Position numbers and translations under genes: made by a program. This document shows, in pieces, positions 61,093-64,000 of a stretch of DNA of 64,000 nucleotides; within the stretch, counting starts at the first letter, position 1; each line of letters opens with the position of its first letter. Location: the NCBI GenBank assembly GCA_001025035.1, contig LCZK01000004.1, forward strand, positions 62,001-126,000. Direction: 5' to 3'. Below the pieces are notes generated by a model. It had not been told where the DNA came from and searched no databases. It saw nothing but the letters and a program-made list of their open reading frames with translations. The stretch is from Actinobacteria bacterium IMCC26207 (lineage in GTDB: Bacteria; Actinomycetota; Acidimicrobiia; Acidimicrobiales; Microtrichaceae).

Positions 61093-62361
61093 ATGGGGCG
61101 CATGACAGACAGAGTGGTTGTTATTGGCCAAGGCTATGTTGGACTTCCAGTGGCGGTCCGAGCAGTTATTGGCGGATACGACGTCTTGGGCTTTGAAGTT
61201 GACGACCGAAAAGTTGCGGCTCTCAACGCAGGTTCCTCACATGTCGAAGACATCACTACTGAAGTCATGTCAGAGATTCTGGCCACGGGTCGGTACCGGG
61301 CGACCTCAAACTTTGATGACCTTGCAGGGTTCGATATTGCTGTCATCTCTGTGCCAACACCCATGGGTGAGGGTGTCCCTGATCTTTCGTTCATAGAAAA
61401 TGCTGCGAGTTCTCTAGCTCCCTACGTTTCTGCGGGATCCACCGTCGTTCTGGAGTCCACTACTTACCCCGGGACGACCGAAGAGTTAGTCGCACCGCTA
61501 CTAGAAGCAGGTTCAGGCCTGAAGGCAGGTGCTGATTTTCACTTGGGTTACAGCCCTGAACGTATCGACCCAGGTAATCCCACATGGCGGCTCGAAAACA
61601 CGCCCAAGGTGGTCTCTGGCATTGACGCTGACTCTCTGGCTGCCGTCAAAGGGTTCTTTGACCGTCTCGTCGAGCAGACTGTGCCGGTTTCTGGCACAAG
61701 GGAAGCCGAACTTACCAAACTGCTCGAAAACACGTTCCGCCATGTCAATATCGCTCTAGTGAATGAACTAGCCATGTTCGCAAAGGACCTGGGTATCGAT
61801 GTCTGGGAATCGATCGACGCCGCTTCAACAAAGCCTTTCGGCTACATGCGTTTCACTCCCGGCCCTGGGGTCGGTGGGCATTGCCTGCCGATTGATCCCT
61901 CGTATTTGTCTTGGCAAGTGGAGCGAACTCTGGGGCAGACATTCCGCTTTGTTGAGCTTGCTAACGACGTCAACGAACACATGCCCGACTATGTGGTTCG
62001 GCGTGTGCAGGCTCTGCTGAATGATCACAGCAAGTCCGTCAAGGGCTCCAAGGTGTTGGTCTTTGGGCTTGCTTATAAGGCCGATACCAGCGATGCGAGA
62101 GAAACCCCGTCCCGGCCCATTATTGCGAAACTGCAAACTCTTGGCGCTCAGGTTCAACTCGTGGACCCGCACGTGGGCGAAGCTCAGTTCCCTGAAGATG
62201 TTGATCGTGTAGATGGCACGCAGGCCGACCTAGAAAATGCCGACCTCATCTTGTACTTGGTAGACCATTCCAGCTTTGACCGCGAGATGATTGCGTCAGC
62301 CGAGGCACCAGTACTGGACTGCAGAAAAGCCCTGAAGGGCGATCTCGTCAACTACCTGTAA
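61093..62361 (+). CDS. wbpA: UDP-N-acetylglucosamine/UDP-hexose 6-dehydrogenase (WbpA/WecC-like)
   Basis: 422 residues. NAD-dependent four-electron oxidation of the C6 hydroxyl of a UDP-sugar to the uronic acid. N-terminal VVVIGQGYVGLPVAV (8-22), PTPMGEGVPDLSFI, ESTTYPGTTEE, GYSPERIDPGNP, the catalytic thiol Cys264 in GPGVGGHCLPIDP, and C-terminal GLAYKADTSDARETPS. GYSPERIDPGN favours the UDP-HexNAc (WbpA/WbpO/WecC) branch over UDP-glucose dehydrogenase. With the WbpB/D fusion and WbpE it could complete the path to UDP-GlcNAc(3NAc)A. Start chosen at 61093 with AAGGGG five bases upstream. Confidence 0.88.
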   Translation: MGRMTDRVVVIGQGYVGLPVAVRAVIGGYDVLGFEVDDRKVAALNAGSSHVEDITTEVMSEILATGRYRATSNFDDLAGFDIAVISVPTPMGEGVPDLSFIENAASSLAPYVSAGSTVVLESTTYPGTTEELVAPLLEAGSGLKAGADFHLGYSPERIDPGNPTWRLENTPKVVSGIDADSLAAVKGFFDRLVEQTVPVSGTREAELTKLLENTFRHVNIALVNELAMFAKDLGIDVWESIDAASTKPFGYMRFTPGPGVGGHCLPIDPSYLSWQVERTLGQTFRFVELANDVNEHMPDYVVRRVQALLNDHSKSVKGSKVLVFGLAYKADTSDARETPSRPIIAKLQTLGAQVQLVDPHVGEAQFPEDVDRVDGTQADLENADLILYLVDHSSFDREMIASAEAPVLDCRKALKGDLVNYL

Positions 62362-62396
62362 GCCATGCCAGCTGAGAATCAGTTGGTAGAGATGCG

Positions 62397-64000
62397 CTAG
62401 CGGCTTCGGTCGCTCTTTCGGCTACGAAGGCGCGATCGAAGTCCCGATTCTCGCTCCGTGGGTAATCCAGCATCTTGGCGAGCGCGCTGTACTAACCAAA
62501 CTGGCAGACCGGGCAGCACCTCATCAGCCTGACGAACAGCTGAGAACACTTTGGAAGCGGCACCAAGGCGGCTTGAACACTCCACAGCCGACATCAGCAA
62601 TTCTTCAGAGCTCGGCGCTGTCATCACGACCTCTCGCAACTGAGCGATGCTCGGAGCCGCGGGGCCTGACTTATTGACGCTCTGCATGGGAGCATCATCA
62701 TCAGTCCCCACAGAAACACTCTCTGAAATACTCTCGCTTGTTTGCCATGCACTCGCTGCCACACATGCAGCAACAAAGCGATGTTCAGGGTGAAGCCCCT
62801 TGACCCAATGCTCCCGAACCTGAACCGGTACGGCCCGATCATGGAACTCATCGGGGTCTACGAGCAAGCCGAATGGTCCTGCTGCAAGAGTTGCATGAAG
62901 AGCAATCACTACCTCGGGGATGGCAGGGTGTCGAAGGTTGTACTCAATATCGGTATCTACGGCCTTCTTACTGAGCTTTCTAGTCTCCGACTGAAACCCC
63001 TGAGTTCCAAGTCTTGCAAGAAGTCGTTCAATCTCACTGTTGCGGATCAGCAGATCAAGCTGACCGATATCGGTGAAGTGCTCAGGAAGTCGACCATCCC
63101 AGACCTGAAGGAGCGAGCCAAAGACAACTGACTGTACGTCTACCTCGGCCGCAACACGTACCACCCAGATCAAGGCACCGGCTACCTCGTGAGCGTGCCG
63201 CTGCGCGAGCACATGGGCATGCAAGACCTTGTCTCGAGTTGCTTGGGGCGCTTGGAGCAAATCGCGGCTCAGTAATTCCACTGCCAACCCGGACGGCATA
63301 TCGCCCGCTTTCCCATTCTCGGGTACAGCGAGCCCCTGCCAAAGTGCTTGCGCAGCCTTTCCGCTGGGACAATCTGTCAGGCCGAAGGCACTCGGAGTGG
63401 GCCAGGCCTCAGGTCGATTCCGCACAGTGTTGCGTTCGGACTGAGCAATGAGTTGATCGGCTTGATCTGGCGTCAGCACCTCGGCCCTTGGAACAAACGA
63501 AGTGCTATCGGAGTCTTCGACGCGTTGAGACTCTGCGGCAAAAAGAAGTGCATCTTGGTCAAAGCGCATCATATGAGAGACCGGTTGAAACTCCCCCGCT
63601 ACTCGTTTGCCCGCTACTGGTTGTATCGAGTCCTGACCCAGGTTAAGCCGGTGCAAGACGGCAAGTCGCCGCCGGTCTGGTGGCAGAAGTGCCTGCAGTT
63701 CCTGCACCAAGCGATCAAGCTCGTCTTGTGTGGTCGGAGCGGAGGCAGTCACGCATGAGGAGCCTGCTACCAGCAGAGCTGTCATCTCTAAGGCAATCCC
63801 GTTCGTTGGGCCCTGCTGGGATCCAGACAGCCCACGACAGCTCAGAAGCTCGTTGGTGGTCTGAGCCATGCTCAGTGGCGCGAGCTTGCTGACTGGCTCG
63901 AGATCGCTCAGCGAGCTAGCCGCCTCTGCCTCTTCTTCGCCCAGAACCAGAATCAGCCCAACTGCGCACTGGCGAACAATCTGAGTTCCAGCGCTCGCAG
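62397..64000 (-). CDS. Nucleotidyltransferase-like protein, 5' end cut by window; possible HPr-kinase-like N-terminal part
   Basis: 490 residues from the ATG at 63869, but the frame has no stop up to the window end, so the real gene starts further upstream. Residues about 230-340 (numbered from that ATG) resemble the NTP_transf_5-type nucleotidyltransferase domain: VVFGSLLQVWDGRLPEHFTDIGQLDLLIRNSE... with an Asp-x-Leu-Leu motif and LGTQGF. Upstream residues (VGLILVLGE..., LLVAGSSCVTASAPTTQDELD) look like the end of an HprK-type kinase domain, though no P-loop lies in the window. Low-complexity Ser/Asp insert at about 375-400; basic Arg/Ser-rich C-terminus. Both protein types occur in exopolysaccharide loci. 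Function unknown. Confidence 0.6.
   Translation of the reverse strand, partial: ASAGTQIVRQCAVGLILVLGEEEAEAASSLSDLEPVSKLAPLSMAQTTNELLSCRGLSGSQQGPTNGIALEMTALLVAGSSCVTASAPTTQDELDRLVQELQALLPPDRRRLAVLHRLNLGQDSIQPVAGKRVAGEFQPVSHMMRFDQDALLFAAESQRVEDSDSTSFVPRAEVLTPDQADQLIAQSERNTVRNRPEAWPTPSAFGLTDCPSGKAAQALWQGLAVPENGKAGDMPSGLAVELLSRDLLQAPQATRDKVLHAHVLAQRHAHEVAGALIWVVRVAAEVDVQSVVFGSLLQVWDGRLPEHFTDIGQLDLLIRNSEIERLLARLGTQGFQSETRKLSKKAVDTDIEYNLRHPAIPEVVIALHATLAAGPFGLLVDPDEFHDRAVPVQVREHWVKGLHPEHRFVAACVAASAWQTSESISESVSVGTDDDAPMQSVNKSGPAAPSIAQLREVVMTAPSSEELLMSAVECSSRLGAASKVFSAVRQADEVLPGLPVWLVQRARQDAGLPTERESGLRSRLRSRKSDRSR

Noticed and set aside
1..64000. Search for mobile elements, CRISPR, tRNA and rRNA
   Set aside because: No transposase or integrase protein, no regularly spaced repeats, and no tRNA-like or rRNA sequence was recognised by eye in the short intergenic regions; a tRNAscan or Infernal run would be decisive.

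Overview
The window is a dense surface-glycan biosynthesis and tailoring region, probably from a member of the Actinomycetota. I infer this from GC content that looks mid-to-high fifties by eye, frequent GTG/TTG starts, at least two promoters that seem to make leaderless mRNAs, Thr/Pro-rich exported linkers, a UbiA-type membrane prenyltransferase and a DUF2231 protein. About 46 protein genes fill it. No gene-free stretch exceeds 300 bases; the longest, between the wzm-like and asnB-like genes (15937-16227), shows nothing I can name. I saw no tRNA, rRNA, CRISPR array, transposase or att site. Both window edges cut genes: the left one enters a GT-C-like membrane protein and the right one a nucleotidyltransferase-like protein.

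Region 1 (1-16 kb) holds a GT-C-like protein, a GT2 glycosyltransferase, and a first DUF5989 / O-carbamoyltransferase / membrane SGNH-hydrolase set. Next comes a run of five Fe(II)/2-oxoglutarate-type oxygenases around an exported protein of unknown function. One oxygenase is fused to an alpha/alpha toroid carrying a DxDD motif, and one has Asn in place of the iron-binding Asp. The region ends with a Wzm/Wzt ABC exporter.

Region 2 (16-38 kb) begins with a tightly coupled plus-strand operon: asparagine-synthase-like amidotransferase, UbiA-glycosyltransferase fusion, radical SAM enzyme, a 56-residue DUF5989 protein and a methyltransferase. A second SGNH hydrolase and a second carbamoyltransferase follow. 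Then come three more radical SAM enzymes of the same subfamily (auxiliary-cluster 'twitch' motif N-terminal to the radical SAM core), a second GT-C-like protein, a Wzy/O-antigen-ligase-type polymerase, a lipoprotein and a Tat-exported beta-helix protein.

Region 3 (38-64 kb) makes sugars and assembles them. A plus-strand operon encodes Gfo/Idh, NeuA, SDR, NeuB, NeuC and GT4, a nonulosonic (sialic/legionaminic-like) acid pathway. A long minus-strand operon encodes a WbpB-WbpD fusion, a WbpE-like aminotransferase, GT4, a second AsnB-like amidotransferase, GT4, an ABC exporter and a GT-B protein. Around it lie two more GT4 genes, a DUF2231 protein, a sugar epimerase, a PglF/WbpM-like 4,6-dehydratase and a WbpA-like dehydrogenase. 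Together the Wbp set could supply UDP-2,3-diacetamido-glucuronic acid, and the AsnB-like enzymes could amidate uronic acids.

The most interesting unexplained content is the tailoring set: the carbamoyltransferase/DUF5989/SGNH triad present twice, four N-twitch radical SAM enzymes, five 2OG-type oxygenases and the UbiA-GT fusion. I infer that they decorate a lipid-linked or exported glycan. No substrate can be read from sequence alone.
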